Positions 53,651 to 62,239 of a DNA stretch of 64,000 nucleotides are shown piece by piece. The notes under the pieces were generated by a model. That model made no database searches. It worked only from the letters and a program-made list of their open reading frames with translations, and was not told the DNA's origin. Origin of the DNA: Cyanobium sp. N.Huapi 1H5 (lineage in GTDB: Bacteria; Cyanobacteriota; Cyanobacteriia; PCC-6307; Cyanobiaceae); NCBI RefSeq assembly GCF_024345535.1, contig NZ_JAGQBH010000003.1:62001-126000 (forward strand). The letters are read 5' to 3'. Positions within the stretch are counted from its first letter, which is position 1; the number at the start of each line of letters is the position of its first letter. The position numbers and the translations under genes were made by a program.

Positions 53651-55190
53651 GCAGCCCCTCCGCCGCCAGCTGCCGCAGGGCCAGCCGGTCGGTCTTGCCC
53701 ACGGGGGTGAGGGGCAGCTCAGGAAGCACGCGGATCTCCTCCGGCGCCTTGTAGCCGACGCGGGCACGGGCGAAGGCGATCAGTGCGGCTTCGCTGGGGG
53801 CGGGCTGATCGGGGCGAAGGGTGACGTAGGCCCGCACGTTCTCGCCGTGCACCGGGTCCTGGATGCCGATCACCCCCACCAGATCCACGGCCGGATGCTC
53901 CGAGAGCGCCTCCTCCACCTCCTGGGGGCAGATGTTGGAGCTGTCGTGGACGATGATCTGCTTGCGGCGGCCGCAGAACCAGAAGTAGCCGTCGGCGTCG
54001 ATGCGCATCTCATCGCCGGTGTCCAACCAGCCCTGGCGGATGGTGTCGGCGGTGGCCTCGGGGTTGTCCCAGTAGCCCACCATCCGGGACGGCGCCTGGA
54101 TCCAGAGGCGCCCCTGCTCGCCCGGGGCCACCTCGCTGCCGTCCTCGTCGCGCAGGCTGGCGCTGAACCCGGGGCAGAGCCGGCCGACGGAGCCGATCCG
54201 GTTCGGGCCCGACGGGGGCGCCAGGGTGGCGTAGCCGATCTCACTCATGCCGAAGCATTCGTCGATCCCGAAGCCGGCGGCCCGGCGGAACTCCTCCTGC
54301 AGCTGATGGGGCACCTTGTCGCCGCCGCTGATACAGAGCCGCACCGAGCCCAGATCCGTCGGCTGGAGCTGGTCATTGCGCAGCAGCTCGAACAGAGCGG
54401 CGGGCAGCATCAGCAGCACCGAGGGCCGGTGGCGCCGCAGCAGGGTCTCCACGGTGGCCGCATCGATGCGGCTGGCGATCGCCGCGGAGGCGCCGGCGGC
54501 CAGGGCGGCCAGCACAAGGCCGCAGGAGGCGAGGTGGGCCAGGGAGCTGCCGGCCAGCACCTCCTCGCCGGGCCGCAGTTCGACGGCCTGGATCAGGGAG
54601 GTGAGCACGGCGGCGAAGCTGGCCCGGCTGTGGGTCACGCCCTTGGGCCGGCCGGTGCTGCCGGAGGTGAAGAAGAGAAAGCAGGGCTCGTCGGCGGCCA
54701 GGTCGGGCCAGGGCGGGGGCTCAGCGCCGGCGGGTGCCGCAGCCAGCAGGGGCTCGAAACCGGTGGGATCGTCGATGCGGTGGCAGCCCAGGGGCAGCCC
54801 GCCCGCCACGGCGCTGGCCTGCACATCGGCCAGCCGTTCGCCGTGGAACACCAGGGCCGCGGCGCCGCTCACCGTCAGCGCATGGTCGATCTCCGGGGAC
54901 ACATAGCGGTAGTTGAGCGGGGTGAGCACCAGGCCGCTGCGCAGGCCGGCCAGGTAGTGGACGACGAGCTCCACCCGGTTGGGGATCAGGGAAGCGACCC
55001 GGTCGCCCCGCCGCAGGCCCAGCCGCCGGTAGGCGCGGGCCAGCTGCTCCGCCTGCCGCTCGAGCTCGGCCCAGCCGATGCTGTGGTCCAGGTCCTGCAG
55101 CGCCGCTGCCGCCGGGACGCCCCTAAGGCCGGCCTCCAGGAGGCGCGTCAGGTCGACCAGGGGGGCCAGGGGCGGGCCGTGGTGGGGCAT
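53640..55190 (-). CDS. ANL-superfamily AMP-dependent acyl-CoA ligase
   Basis: 516 residues from the ATG at 55190. Adenylation motifs: FLFFTSGSTGRPKGVTHSRA (P-loop), GFGIDECFGMSEIGY, GWLDTGDEMRIDADGYFWFCGR and the final Lys in TPVGKTDRLALRQL. It activates a carboxylic acid as acyl-AMP and probably transfers it to CoA. The substrate is not identifiable. It is the last core gene before the repeat array. Confidence 0.88.
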   Translation of the reverse strand: MPHHGPPLAPLVDLTRLLEAGLRGVPAAAALQDLDHSIGWAELERQAEQLARAYRRLGLRRGDRVASLIPNRVELVVHYLAGLRSGLVLTPLNYRYVSPEIDHALTVSGAAALVFHGERLADVQASAVAGGLPLGCHRIDDPTGFEPLLAAAPAGAEPPPWPDLAADEPCFLFFTSGSTGRPKGVTHSRASFAAVLTSLIQAVELRPGEEVLAGSSLAHLASCGLVLAALAAGASAAIASRIDAATVETLLRRHRPSVLLMLPAALFELLRNDQLQPTDLGSVRLCISGGDKVPHQLQEEFRRAAGFGIDECFGMSEIGYATLAPPSGPNRIGSVGRLCPGFSASLRDEDGSEVAPGEQGRLWIQAPSRMVGYWDNPEATADTIRQGWLDTGDEMRIDADGYFWFCGRRKQIIVHDSSNICPQEVEEALSEHPAVDLVGVIGIQDPVHGENVRAYVTLRPDQPAPSEAALIAFARARVGYKAPEEIRVLPELPLTPVGKTDRLALRQLAAEGLHAG

Positions 55191-55302
55191 GGAATGCCGT
55201 AAGCCCGCCCACTCTGGCAACGGTTTGGGGACGCGCCGCGGCTGCGGGGAGAGAGGTGGAGAGCATTCGTGGGCCAGGAGATCGCCGGGGCTTCTCCTCC
55301 AC

Positions 55303-55456
55303 CAGTGCCGCCCCCGTCACAGCACAGCGAGGATGCCCCCGCCCCCTCCGCCACCTACGAGCGCCTGCGGCAGTTCATCGCCGAGCGGATGTGCATGAGC
55401 CCCATCTACCGACCGTTGATGCTCATCGAGCTGCTCAGGCGCCGTAGCCCGGCCCT
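55303..55456 (+). pseudogene. HNH-HIT copy 1 (leader and N-terminus only)
   Basis: A leader resembling AGTGCCRCCCCCGTC at 55303-55320 is followed by ATYERLRQFIAERMCMSPIY then RPLMLIELLRRRSPA. The homology stops exactly at the hicA stop codon. Five C's instead of six after the expected ATG at 55333 put the start out of frame. Confidence 0.8.
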
Positions 55457-55700
55457 AAAACTCAAGGCTGCCGATCACCTCTTCCATCGAGCAGCCCAGT
55501 TGGCTGGCCACGTCCTTGAGGATCTGCCGCAAGGTGCCGACCCTCAGGGGCTTGTGGGCAGGAATGGTGAGGTGCTGCTGCTGGCCGTCAGAGCTTCGGC
55601 TCAGCCGCATGTGACTACCTGTTTGACGGGTCAGCACGTAGCCATGGCGCCGCAGGCGTTCGGCCAGGAGCTGGCCGTTGACGTCCCGCGGAATCCTCAC
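55455..55700 (-). CDS. hicA: HicA-type RNA-interacting toxin
   Basis: 81 residues: MRIPRDVNGQLLAERLRRHG, then YVLTRQTGSHMRLSR with the catalytic His of GSH, and LTIPAHKPLRVGTLRQILKD. This is a complete HicA double-stranded-RNA-binding-like fold. The start overlaps the hicB stop by 4 bases. Its stop codon abuts the end of HNH-HIT copy 1. Confidence 0.88.
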   Translation of the reverse strand: MRIPRDVNGQLLAERLRRHGYVLTRQTGSHMRLSRSSDGQQQHLTIPAHKPLRVGTLRQILKDVASQLGCSMEEVIGSLEF

Positions 55701-55903
55701 AGGGCCAGCAGTTCCTGCCTCACGTGATGGAGGCGGATCAGGGGTGGCGCCTGGCCGGGATCGAAGTGGCAGACAACGGCGTCGCGAATCTCCCTATGGA
55801 GGTCCTCAAGCGTGTCGGCCTCGGTGTGGATCGCCGCGGCAGCTGCGCTGGCCCGGAAGGAACCATCCTCCGCCTCCTCGACCACGAAAAGGATTTCCTG
55901 CAT
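55697..55903 (-). CDS. hicB: HicB-like antitoxin
   Basis: 68 residues from the ATG at 55903. MQEILFVVEEAEDGSFRASA then ADTLEDLHREIRDAVVCHFD matches the short HicB-like fold, often misannotated as a dehydrogenase subunit. It lacks the longer DNA-binding tail of typical HicB, so repression may be weak. Upstream gene of a 4-base overlap pair. Confidence 0.82.
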   Translation of the reverse strand: MQEILFVVEEAEDGSFRASAAAAAIHTEADTLEDLHREIRDAVVCHFDPGQAPPLIRLHHVRQELLAL

Positions 55904-55969
55904 GGCGCCCTCCAGTGGCACCAGTCTTGCAGTGGTGGGCAGGATGTTGCCCCTGTCTGGGCAAAGGGT

Positions 55970-56180
55970 CTGGGGCGGCACAGCCACACCCCCTGAGCCG
56001 GGTGGGCTGCAGCCGCATCACGCCCACGCCAGAAGGGGACCCAGCAGGGGCGATGGCCTGACGGGCCGCCCAAAACCAGACCTGGCCCGGTCGCCCGGGA
56101 GCCGCCAGCTTCAAGCCATGCCCCCGCCGCCCTCCGACACCGACGAGCGCCTGCGGCACACGATCGCCGAGAGGAGGCCC
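55970..56180 (+). pseudogene. HNH-HIT copy 2 (second leader type and short N-terminus)
   Basis: A leader CTGGGGCGGCACAGCCACACC, then GGGCTGCAGCCGC, is followed by the frame MPPPPSDTDERLRHTIAERR from the ATG at 56118. Homology ends there. The same leader occurs again at 61225. Confidence 0.65.
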
Positions 56181-56227
56181 AGGAGCTCTGTGGTCAGATA
56201 CCTGTTCGGCGTGGAGGTGACTGACGC

Positions 56228-56581
56228 TCAATGCCTCACAACCAATGCCTTCCGACTCAGCTCGATGAGGACATGGGTTTCAAACAGCCGGTTCAGCTCC
56301 GGCAGAACACGAAGCAGCAGGGCGGTGAGTTCCTGGTTCCCAATGTTGCCCGTGGCCACAAGCAGAAGCCTGGCGGGAGTGCCGCGCAAGAGATGACTAC
56401 GGACGAAATCCGCATCCTTACTGAAGACAACTCTCCCATCGCTGTCGGCAATGGAGGAAATCATGCTGTCGGCGCTGCGATTTCCATCAGGTAGATCAAG
56501 GGTGTGCAGGACGTCGCAACCCAATTGCTCCAGCGGCCGAACGAGAGATCGTGGCAGCTGGGCATCCAGCAGGATCCTCAT
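56228..56581 (-). CDS. DUF5615 PIN-like toxin
   Basis: 117 residues: MRILLDAQLPRSLVRPLEQL, SSIADSDGRVVFSKDADFVR, RLLLVATGNIGNQELTALLL. Acidic positions of the PIN-like core (LLDAQL, SKDADF) are present. Start overlaps the DUF433 stop by 4 bases. It is the second pair of this type in the window and differs clearly from the one at 23.1 kb. Confidence 0.82.
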   Translation of the reverse strand: MRILLDAQLPRSLVRPLEQLGCDVLHTLDLPDGNRSADSMISSIADSDGRVVFSKDADFVRSHLLRGTPARLLLVATGNIGNQELTALLLRVLPELNRLFETHVLIELSRKALVVRH

Positions 56582-56811
56582 GCAGAAAGGAGATCAACCC
56601 GCTGAATTCGGGAAAGCTGGGTTGCGTACTCAAGCACTGCCGTGATGTCTTCAGCCTCGAGATCTGGATAATCGGCAAGAATGTCAGCCGCACTCATCCC
56701 AGCTGACAACAGTTCGAGCACCATCTCCACGGGATAACGCAAGCCGCGGATGGTTGGTTTTCCATGGCAGATCTCAGGGTTGAGGGTGATGCGCCCAAGC
56801 TGGTCTGTCAT
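56578..56811 (-). CDS. DUF433 antitoxin-like protein
   Basis: 77 residues from the ATG at 56811: ITLNPEICHGKPTIRGLRYP then VEMVLELLSAGMSAADILAD and YPDLEAEDITAVLEYA, a textbook DUF433 domain. It should neutralise the DUF5615 partner it overlaps. Confidence 0.88.
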   Translation of the reverse strand: MTDQLGRITLNPEICHGKPTIRGLRYPVEMVLELLSAGMSAADILADYPDLEAEDITAVLEYATQLSRIQRVDLLSA

Positions 56812-56910
56812 GACGGTTTCCTGGCTTCCCCAGCCTAAGGGGGACGGCAGATCACGACCGTGAGCTGGTTGTGGCGCTGACATGGGGATCTTTTGGGCCT
56901 CTCCCTCACC

Positions 56911-57440
56911 AGTGCCACCCCCGTCACACCCGCCAGGATTCCCCCAAGCCCCCCGCCCCCTCCGCCACCTACGAGCGCCTGCGCGAGACCATCGCCAAGC
57001 GCATGCGCATGAGCCCCATCGACCAACCGCTGATGCTCATGGAGCTGCTCGCCCGCCGCAGCCCCGCCCCAACGCAGGTCGTGGTCCGCCGGATCCTGGG
57101 AAGCGCATGGTGGGCAGGGTTCCCCTTCAACGGCATCACCGCCTATGGCGATGGCCACGACAGCCTGATCGGCGGCGACGAGCTGAGCGATGGCGAGCGC
57201 GACGCGCTGCTGGAGCTCTGCCGCCAGCGCCTCGATGCCTTCCGCGAGCAGCGCGGCGAAGAGGTGTTTGCCCACCGCAGCCGCCACCGCAGCCCGATCA
57301 GCGGCTCGGTGAAATCATGACGACTCCGACGCCATCGCCAACCTGCAGGCGCACTGCTTCTGCGGTGCACACGCCAGCAACGGGCACCGCGAAGCATGCT
57401 GTGTGTTCTGCGCGCTGGAGCTCATCACCGGGCGGATGGT
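56911..57440 (+). pseudogene. HNH-HIT copy 3 (longest N-terminal half)
   Basis: The leader AGTGCCACCCCCGTC at 56911 precedes SATYERLRETIAKRMRMSPI, DQPLMLMELLARRSPAPTQV, then LIGGDELSDGERDALLELCR and QRLDAFREQRGEEVFAHRSR HRSPISGSVK, stopping at TGA 57318. The first half of the HNH domain is deleted; after the stop a later part (DAIANLQAHC) and HREACCVFCALE follow in a different frame. Confidence 0.85.
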
Positions 57441-57465
57441 TGGGATCGCTGAGCACGTCCGAAAC

Positions 57466-58032
57466 TCAATGCTTGGCCGTAGCCAGCGAACGGACGGCGA
57501 TCAGATCCTGATCACCAATCTCTCGGAGGCTGCTGCTTGAAAGCGTCAACAGCGATTGGGTGCGTCCCGAAGCGGCAACAAACTCAACCTCGTAGTTTGC
57601 AGGGTCATGTATAGCTACGACAGCACCGAGATCGCCCAACTGCAGACCAGCATCAGGTATGTCGTGGGTGAGAGCAACTGTCTGGTGCAAGACGAACATG
57701 ACTGACTCCGGAAATGCGGTGACGAGCCTTGGCTGCCTGGAATGATCAGGGATCAGCCAGACCGTTCTGAATGGTCTGGATCCGCCGTTGTAGCCTTTCA
57801 AAGTAGCACTGATGACTACTTTCATCCCATAGGCGCTCATTTCGATCCGCTGAACCGTCCCAGTCTGGCCATGGTGGAGCAGATCATCACTAAGTCGTGT
57901 CCAGGATTCAACGGTGTAGCCGAGTGAACGAAATACCCTGGCCTTGAAGCGACCAACTGGATGCGTATCTGAGAGCAGGTCGTCGCAGATCTTGGCTTCG
58001 TCAACGATCGCATGGTCTGCATGGGGGAGCAT
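57466..58032 (-). CDS. DUF6883-DUF4926 fusion protein
   Basis: 188 residues. Residues 1-115 (MLPHADHAIVDEAKICDDLL, HPVGRFKARVFRSLGYTVES, RTVWLIPDHSRQPRLVTAFP) match DUF6883. From residue 118 (MFVLHQTVALTHDIPDAGLQ, GDLGAVVAIHDPANYEVEFV, SLREIGDQDLIAVR) it matches DUF4926. In many bacteria these are two adjacent small genes; here they form one frame. The pair is thought to be toxin-antitoxin-like, but the roles are not settled. Its ATG lies inside the leader of copy 4. Confidence 0.75.
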   Translation of the reverse strand: MLPHADHAIVDEAKICDDLLSDTHPVGRFKARVFRSLGYTVESWTRLSDDLLHHGQTGTVQRIEMSAYGMKVVISATLKGYNGGSRPFRTVWLIPDHSRQPRLVTAFPESVMFVLHQTVALTHDIPDAGLQLGDLGAVVAIHDPANYEVEFVAASGRTQSLLTLSSSSLREIGDQDLIAVRSLATAKH

Positions 58033-58640
58033 CCGTGGGCCAGGGTGATCGCCGGGGCTTCTCCTCGAGAAGTGCCACCCCCTGTCTCACCCCGACAGGA
58101 TTCCCCCATGCCCCCGCCCCCGCGCAGGACGTGGCTCGCCGGATCCTGGGAAGAGCATGCTGGACCGGGTTCACCTTCAACGGCATCACCGCCTATGGCG
58201 ATGGCCACGACAGCCTGACCGGGCGCGACGCGTTGAGCGATGGCGAGCGCGACGCGCTGCTGGAGCTCTGCCGCCAGCGCCTCGATGCCTTCCGCGAGCA
58301 CCAGCGTGCCCTGGAGGTGGCACCCATCATCCCCAGAAACCAGGGCGGCTCCGACGCCATCAGCAACCTGCAGGCCCTCTGCTTCCGCTGCAACGCCGGC
58401 AAGCGCGACGGGTGTTTGCCTACGCAAGAGGGCGCACCGACTGCCGCGGTGTGCAGGCCAGCTACGGCCACCGCGAAGCGGGCTGTGTGTTCTGCGCGCC
58501 GGAGGGCAGTGGCCGGGTGCTGCTGGAGAACGAGGGGCACAGCCTGGTGATCCCGCGTCGTCATGGGGCCGACGGGCTGGAGCTGCACCAGCCGGAGTTG
58601 AACGCCGCGGTGGAACTGTTGAAGCTGCGGCGGCCCCCGC
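58025..58640 (+). pseudogene. HNH-HIT copy 4 (middle, HNH remnant and HIT start)
   Basis: The leader (58071) runs straight into AQDVARRILG, so the N-terminus is missing. RDALLELCRQRLDAFREHQR, ALEVAPIIPRNQGGSDAISN and LQALCFRCNAGKRD follow. The His of the usual DH in this HNH position is replaced (VAPII). After KRD the frame shifts; the other frame reads FAYARGRTDCRGVQASYGHR, EAGCVFCAPEGSGRVLLENE and GHSLVIPRRHGADGLELHQP before homology ends. Confidence 0.85.
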
Positions 58641-58700
58641 TGGTTTCCCTGTGCCTCCCGGTGCCAGAACCCATGCCAGCACTGGGCAGGCAACGCCCAT

Positions 58701-58997
58701 TCAGGAGCGCTGCTGCCAGCGGTCGGGTTCCTGGCGGCCGTGCAGAGCGATCACGAGGATTTCAGCGCCCTGCTCGCGGAAATAGACGGCATAGGGAAAT
58801 CGACTCAGCACCAGCCTGCGGATCCGGCCGTGAATCAAGGGGAAAGATTGGGGATTGTGGCGAATGCGCTCCACCGCAGCAGCAACGGTTTGGGCAAAGT
58901 CGTTGGCCAACGCCTGCTCACGCATTCCGTACCAGCGCTGGGTTTCCAAGAGCTCCTCCAGCGCCTCCGGCAGGAAGCGCACTGAAGGGAGCGTCAT
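58701..58997 (-). CDS. RelE/ParE-family toxin
   Basis: 98 residues: VRFLPEALEELLETQRWYGM, VERIRHNPQSFPLIHGRIRR, VLSRFPYAVYFREQGAEILV and IALHGRQEPDRWQQR, the ParE-like fold. It overlaps its antitoxin stop by 4 bases. All core basic residues are visible. Confidence 0.87.
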   Translation of the reverse strand: MTLPSVRFLPEALEELLETQRWYGMREQALANDFAQTVAAAVERIRHNPQSFPLIHGRIRRLVLSRFPYAVYFREQGAEILVIALHGRQEPDRWQQRS

Positions 58998-59203
58998 CCG
59001 ATGCCGAGCTGGCTGCGCACCTCATCCCAGCCAAGAGCTGCGTCAGGGTTGCTGAGATGTACCATCCAGCGCCGATCCAGCTCAGCGCAGAAGTCGGGAT
59101 CGAGCGGCAGCGCCCCATCTCTCGCCTCGTCATCCAGGCTGTCCCAGAGGGCGATCGCCAGGGCCAGGCGCTCGCTCTGGGGCAGTTGAAGGAGGTCAGA
59201 CAT
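58994..59203 (-). CDS. Addiction-module antitoxin (short, for the RelE/ParE toxin)
   Basis: 69 residues from the ATG at 59203 (59212 also possible): LLQLPQSERLALAIALWDSL then DPDFCAELDRRWMVHLSNPD and LGWDEVRSQLG. This matches the small addiction-module component family (TIGR02574-like) that partners ParE/RelE toxins. Confidence 0.82.
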   Translation of the reverse strand: MSDLLQLPQSERLALAIALWDSLDDEARDGALPLDPDFCAELDRRWMVHLSNPDAALGWDEVRSQLGIG

Positions 59204-59299
59204 GGGTGTCATCGCCGCGGCGGACGGCTGAGAGCTCAGCGTAGGCACACTCCAAGGCGGGCGACGCGATGGGATGGATCGAGGACACGGATGCAAGGC

Positions 59300-59670
59300 C
59301 TCTCCCTACAAGTGCCACCCCCGTCACACCCCAGCCAGGATGACCCCAAGCCCCCGCCCCCTCCGCTGCCTTCCTTCGCCTCCGCGCGTACATCGCCAAG
59401 CGCATGCGCATGAGCCCCATCAACCAACCGCTGATGCCCATGGAACTGCTGGGCCGCCGCAGCCCCGCCCCAGCGCAGGACGTAGCCCACCGGATCCTGG
59501 GAAGCGCATGGTGGGCCGGGTTCACCTCCAACGGCATCAACCGCTGCGGGAAGGGCACCTATTCCCTGATCGGCGGCGACGCGTTGAGCGATGGCTAGCG
59601 CGACGCGCTGCTGGAGCTCTGCCGCCAGCGCCTCGATGCCTTCCGCGAGCACCCCGATCAGCGGCTCGGT
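59300..59670 (+). pseudogene. HNH-HIT copy 5
   Basis: Leader AGTGCCACCCCCGTC at 59311, then the frame through ATG 59404 reads RMRMSPINQPLMPMELLGRR, SPAPAQDVAHRILGSAWWAG and GTYSLIGGDALSDG, hitting TAG at 59596 where the others have GAG. RDALLELCRQRLDAFREH follows, then a deletion to the PISGSVK part. No HNH or HIT sequence remains. Confidence 0.82.
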
Positions 59671-59709
59671 GAAGTAGAGGGTTCCCCGCTGCGCCCTGCG
59701 CCGCTCCTA

Positions 59710-60210
59710 TCAGAACGGCAAGGTGGCCGCCACATCGGAGAGACGGATCAGCAGGGTGTCGGGGTCGATGGGTGAGGGATCAAAACCCATGTGGAGATAG
59801 AAGCTGCGGGCTTCCGCGGAGGCAGCATGAACCACGATGCCTCGCACGCCGATCTGTGTGCTGGCCTGCAGCACCCGCTCGAACGCATCGGCGAGCAGGG
59901 CGCGAGCGATGCCGTGTCCCTGGACACGGCGACAGACCGCCAACCGCGCCAGCACCACCACGGGGATGGGATCGGGCCTATTGCGCCTGAAACGCCCAGG
60001 GGCTGAGGCCACGGCCACCGCGCCGGAGGCCAGAGCCACATAGGCCATGACGACATCGTCACCATGGCAGACCAGGAAGGTGCGCGTCGCACCGCTTTGC
60101 TGGTTGGTCAGGGCACGCTGCTGGAGCCAGTGGTAGAGGCTGGAGTCACCGCAGTCAAAGCCGACGGTGCTGTGGTGCTGCGCCAGCGGCTGGGGCGCCA
60201 ACAGATCCAT
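59710..60210 (-). CDS. GNAT acetyltransferase toxin (TacT-like)
   Basis: 166 residues. FDCGDSSLYHWLQQRALTNQ, LARLAVCRRVQGHGIARALL (acetyl-CoA loop) and GVRGIVVHAASAEARSFYLH then MGFDPSPIDPDTLLIRL. This is the GNAT toxin class that acetylates aminoacyl-tRNA. Its ATG overlaps the DUF1778 stop by one base. Confidence 0.87.
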   Translation of the reverse strand: MDLLAPQPLAQHHSTVGFDCGDSSLYHWLQQRALTNQQSGATRTFLVCHGDDVVMAYVALASGAVAVASAPGRFRRNRPDPIPVVVLARLAVCRRVQGHGIARALLADAFERVLQASTQIGVRGIVVHAASAEARSFYLHMGFDPSPIDPDTLLIRLSDVAATLPF

Positions 60211-60422
60211 CAGCGTTGCCAGGGCCTCGGTGCCGTCATGGTGCGCTGCAGGCGATCCGTGGGGCTGGGCGGAGCATGGAGCTGGCGGAGAAACTGGTCA
60301 AAGTGCTCGGGCGAAACGGCCTGCCAGGCCTGCTGCACCAGTAGTTCACGGGCGGCATTGCGGGCCGCCTGCAGAACGAAGTCGGTTCGGGTGAGGCCGG
60401 AGGTACGGACCGCGCGATCCAT
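60210..60422 (-). CDS. DUF1778 antitoxin, N-terminus apparently lost
   Basis: 70 residues: MDRAVRTSGLTRTDFVLQAA, RNAARELLVQQAWQAVSPEH and FDQFLRQLHAPPSPTDRL. Family members are about 90 residues with an N-terminal beta strand (INLRV-like) that contacts DNA. Here a stop lies just upstream in frame, and an adjacent frame continues as a plausible MPQRDAPV start, so a frameshift probably removed that strand. It may still bind the toxin but repress poorly. Confidence 0.75.
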   Translation of the reverse strand: MDRAVRTSGLTRTDFVLQAARNAARELLVQQAWQAVSPEHFDQFLRQLHAPPSPTDRLQRTMTAPRPWQR

Positions 60423-60577
60423 CAGCGCCTCATCGCATGGTACCTATCGACAGGGGCATCACGTTGGGGCACATCTGACCGGCGCAAACCATGGCCTGGA
60501 GCGCGTGAAGCGCTGCGGCTGCTGGATCCCATTTGGATGCGGCCTCATCCTTCTGGATAGAAGTCACAGCTCGGGGT

Positions 60578-60808
60578 TCAAGTAGACGTCCGCTGCTCCA
60601 GCCGCTCCGCCAGCCACACCTTGATGATCGACTGACGGGTGACGCCGAGCCGGCTGGCCTCACGATCGAGCTGGTCGATCATCCACACGGGGATGTCGAC
60701 ATTAACGCGTTTCTGCTCCAGTCGACGGCGACGGGCACCGCCGAGGTCGAGGGCCTCGAGCACGGACTCGCCAGCATCAAAACGTTCATCGAAATCAGAA
60801 CTGTTCAT
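60578..60808 (-). CDS. brnA: BrnA-like (CopG) antitoxin
   Basis: 76 residues: RRRRLEQKRVNVDIPVWMID, QLDREASRLGVTRQSIIKVW and LAERL, a ribbon-helix-helix of the BrnA type with an acidic N-terminal toxin-binding stretch. It overlaps the brnT-like gene by 14 bases, with the toxin first. Confidence 0.82.
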   Translation of the reverse strand: MNSSDFDERFDAGESVLEALDLGGARRRRLEQKRVNVDIPVWMIDQLDREASRLGVTRQSIIKVWLAERLEQRTST

Positions 60809-61058
60809 AGAGCTCCACCTCTTCGGGTCTGGACCGCCGAACGGAAATCAATCGGATGCACCGGTCGCGATAGGTGATCACGGCCGACCAGTGCTTGAGG
60901 CCGATCCTGCCGATCACTAGAAATCTTGGCTCTCCGGTGGTGCGGGCCGGAACCTCCAGGAGCTCCGAATCGTTCCAGAGCTGCTGGGCAGCAAGGACGT
61001 CAATGCCGTGCTTGGCAAGGCTGGAATCACTCTTGACCGGATCGAACGCGAACTCCAT
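60795..61058 (-). CDS. brnT: BrnT-type toxin
   Basis: 87 residues: MEFAFDPVKSDSSLAKHGID, VLAAQQLWNDSELLEVPART and RDRCIRLISVRRSRPEEVEL, the BrnT ribonuclease fold with the conserved Arg-rich strand. Toxin gene precedes antitoxin, as usual for BrnTA. Confidence 0.87.
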   Translation of the reverse strand: MEFAFDPVKSDSSLAKHGIDVLAAQQLWNDSELLEVPARTTGEPRFLVIGRIGLKHWSAVITYRDRCIRLISVRRSRPEEVELYEQF

Positions 61059-61224
61059 AGGGCGCTTATTCTATACCTTTTCGGCTCTCTGGGGCATCTC
61101 CGAATCAGAAAGCCCCCGTCCTCGGGACAGGCTGTTGGATCCCGGTTCTCTCCCGTCTGACTGCCGTCCACCCTCACAACGACGGGCCCTTTTCCACGCC
61201 ACGGACGAGAGCACGGGTCGGAGA

Positions 61225-61550
61225 CTGGGGCAGCACAGCCACACCTGGAGCCAGGTTGGCTGCAGCCGCCACCATCACTCCATGGCCTCCAGCCCCTCCG
61301 CGGCCTTCCTTCGCCTGCGCGCGTTCTTCGCCGAACGCATGCGCATGAGCCCCATCGACCAACCGCTGATGCTCATGGAGGTGCTGGGGAGGAGCAACCC
61401 AGCCCCCGCGCAGGACGTGGCCCCCGCCGGATCATGGGATGCGCAAGGTGCTCACCGGCAACGGCATCACCCGCTGCGAGAAGGGCACCGTCGCCCTGGT
61501 GGGCGGCGAGCAGCTGAGCGACGCAGAGGGCGGCATCTGCTGGCACTGAA
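61225..61550 (+). pseudogene. HNH-HIT copy 6
   Basis: Second leader type (CTGGGGCAGCACAGCCACACC) is followed by ATG 61282 and an intact N-terminus MASSPSAAFLRLRAFFAERM then RMSPIDQPLMLMEVLGRSNP and APAQDVA. A frameshift follows; the other frame reads KVLTGNGITRCEKGTVALVG then GEQLSDAEGG. It stops before the HNH part. Confidence 0.8.
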
Positions 61551-61563
61551 CCGCCAGGCCTGC

Positions 61564-61848
61564 TCACGCCATTGATTGGATTGGCACGATTGCCGGCAGC
61601 ACGCTTGCCAAGGCCTGCTTGGCCTGCTTCAGATCATGGCTCCCTTGCATCCGCAGCCAGAAGCCCTCGCTCAGACCGAAGAAACGGCACAGGCGCAGAT
61701 CGGTGTCGGCAGTGATCGCCCGCCGTCCTTTGACGATTGCGTTGATGCGGCTCTCCGGTACGCCGATCGCCAGCGCCAACCGGTACTGACTGATCCCCAT
61801 TGGCCGCAGAAACTCCTCCAGCAGCACCTCGCCCGGGGGCACGAGCAT
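61564..61848 (-). CDS. higA: HigA-type antitoxin (XRE)
   Basis: 94 residues from the ATG at 61848: PPGEVLLEEFLRPMGISQYR, LALAIGVPESRINAIVKGRR and AITADTDLRLCRFFGLSEGF, the HigA helix-turn-helix. It begins 4 bases after the higB stop. Confidence 0.9.
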   Translation of the reverse strand: MLVPPGEVLLEEFLRPMGISQYRLALAIGVPESRINAIVKGRRAITADTDLRLCRFFGLSEGFWLRMQGSHDLKQAKQALASVLPAIVPIQSMA

Positions 61849-61852
61849 CACG

Positions 61853-62131
61853 TCAGTGGTAGTCAACGATCTCGACCTCCTCTGGCCCGGCTTCCGTCCA
61901 GACAAAGCAGAGCCGGAACTGGTCGTTGATACGGATGCTGTGCTGGCCATGGCGGTTACCCCTGAGCTGCTCCAGGCGATTGCCTGGTGGAACTTGTAGA
62001 TCGTTGAGGCAGGCGGCCGCATCAAGGATGGCGAGCTTGCGGAACGCCACGCGAGCGAAGCTTCCAAAGCGGCGCCCCGGCTTCCCTTCAAAGAGGGCCT
62101 GGGTGTCGCGGCAACGAAACAACCTGATCAC
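61853..62131 (-). CDS. higB: HigB-type RelE-like toxin
   Basis: 92 residues: MIRLFRCRDTQALFEGKPGR, AFRKLAILDAAACLNDLQVP, RGNRHGQHSIRINDQFRLCF and VWTEAGPEEVEIVDYH, the standard HigB ending. It precedes higA, the inverted order typical of HigBA. Confidence 0.92.
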   Translation of the reverse strand: MIRLFRCRDTQALFEGKPGRRFGSFARVAFRKLAILDAAACLNDLQVPPGNRLEQLRGNRHGQHSIRINDQFRLCFVWTEAGPEEVEIVDYH

Positions 62132-62239
62132 ACCGTCACCTTACCCACGCTGGACGTAGGCACGCCAGGCAGTGGGGCCGGGCGAAGGCGATCACGCGCT
62201 GACATGGCGGCTCGGATTGCCTGTGTTGCTCCTGTTACA

